Shown here: positions 32,804 through 32,870 of the stretch, piece by piece
Numbering within the stretch: the first letter of the stretch is position 1
Layout of the letters: every line of letters begins with the position of its first letter
Assembly: GCA_039819115.1 (NCBI GenBank)
Contig: JBCBST010000021.1
Coordinates: 1 to 32,870 of the forward strand
Source of the DNA: JBCBST01 sp039819115
Lineage (GTDB): Bacteria > Bacteroidota > Rhodothermia > Balneolales > Balneolaceae
Direction: 5' to 3'
Length of the DNA stretch: 32,870 bases
Notes under the pieces: generated by a model
The model's input: the letters and a program-made list of their open reading frames with translations, nothing else
Database searches by the model: none
Told to the model about the DNA's origin: nothing
Program-made: the position numbers and the translations under genes

Positions 32804-32870
32804 ACTCTTTAAGCGAGATTAAAACGTTGAGTGCCTTAGGATAATGGAATAATTCGAGATTTTGTAAAAA

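Noticed and set aside
1..32870. CRISPR arrays, tRNA/rRNA genes, insertion sequences, phage genes
   Set aside because: No regular repeats, no RNA-gene signatures, no transposase or integrase motifs were seen.

Overview
The window looks like a chromosomal segment of a Bacteroidota/Rhodothermota-type bacterium, most likely Balneolota (the Balneola/Gracilimonas group). The evidence is a type IX secretion system (T9SS) with C-terminal sorting domains, many short-linker lipoproteins, few clear Shine-Dalgarno sites, and moderate base composition. The assignment is inference. I see no tRNA, rRNA, insertion sequence, phage gene or CRISPR array. Nearly all genes are on the minus strand and no stretch over 300 bases lacks a gene.

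Region 1-11639 is an outer-membrane/secretion operon read right to left: porU (gingipain-like sortase), porV (shuttle barrel), an M6-family peptidase-like protein with a T9SS sorting tail whose HExxH is destroyed, and a very large protein joining an intact HExxH gluzincin domain, a TolB-like propeller and an outer-membrane barrel. The last gene runs off the left edge. Its GTG start overlaps the preceding stop by one base.

Region 11828-16758 holds a thiolase, a cystathionine gamma-synthase-like enzyme and two tandem paralogous TPR lipoproteins. A strong terminator-like hairpin lies inside the signal-peptide codons of the second TPR gene. Region 16825-21887 holds ridA, an M23 peptidase, an FAH-family hydrolase interrupted by an in-frame TGA, the rplU-rpmA ribosomal operon with a clear terminator, a 54-codon gene coupled to a DUF1579-like secreted protein, and lexA.

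Region 22003-28446 holds a lipoprotein, ppk2 overlapping an AlkD-like repair gene, a membrane-anchored AraC regulator next to an alpha/beta hydrolase lacking its nucleophile serine, a DinB-like protein and a di-heme cytochrome c peroxidase lipoprotein. Region 28564-32803 holds glutaryl-CoA dehydrogenase-like gcdH, a short-chain acyl-CoA dehydrogenase, and a receiver/glutaredoxin-like/thioredoxin-reductase-like fusion without redox cysteines.

Three themes deserve follow-up. First, a PorU-PorV operon extended by a pseudo-peptidase and a peptidase-propeller-barrel protein. Second, a shared CG-centred operator-like motif in front of all three acyl-CoA metabolism genes. Third, several proteins keep an enzyme fold but have lost catalytic residues (M6-like protein, alpha/beta hydrolase, thioredoxin-reductase-like fusion).
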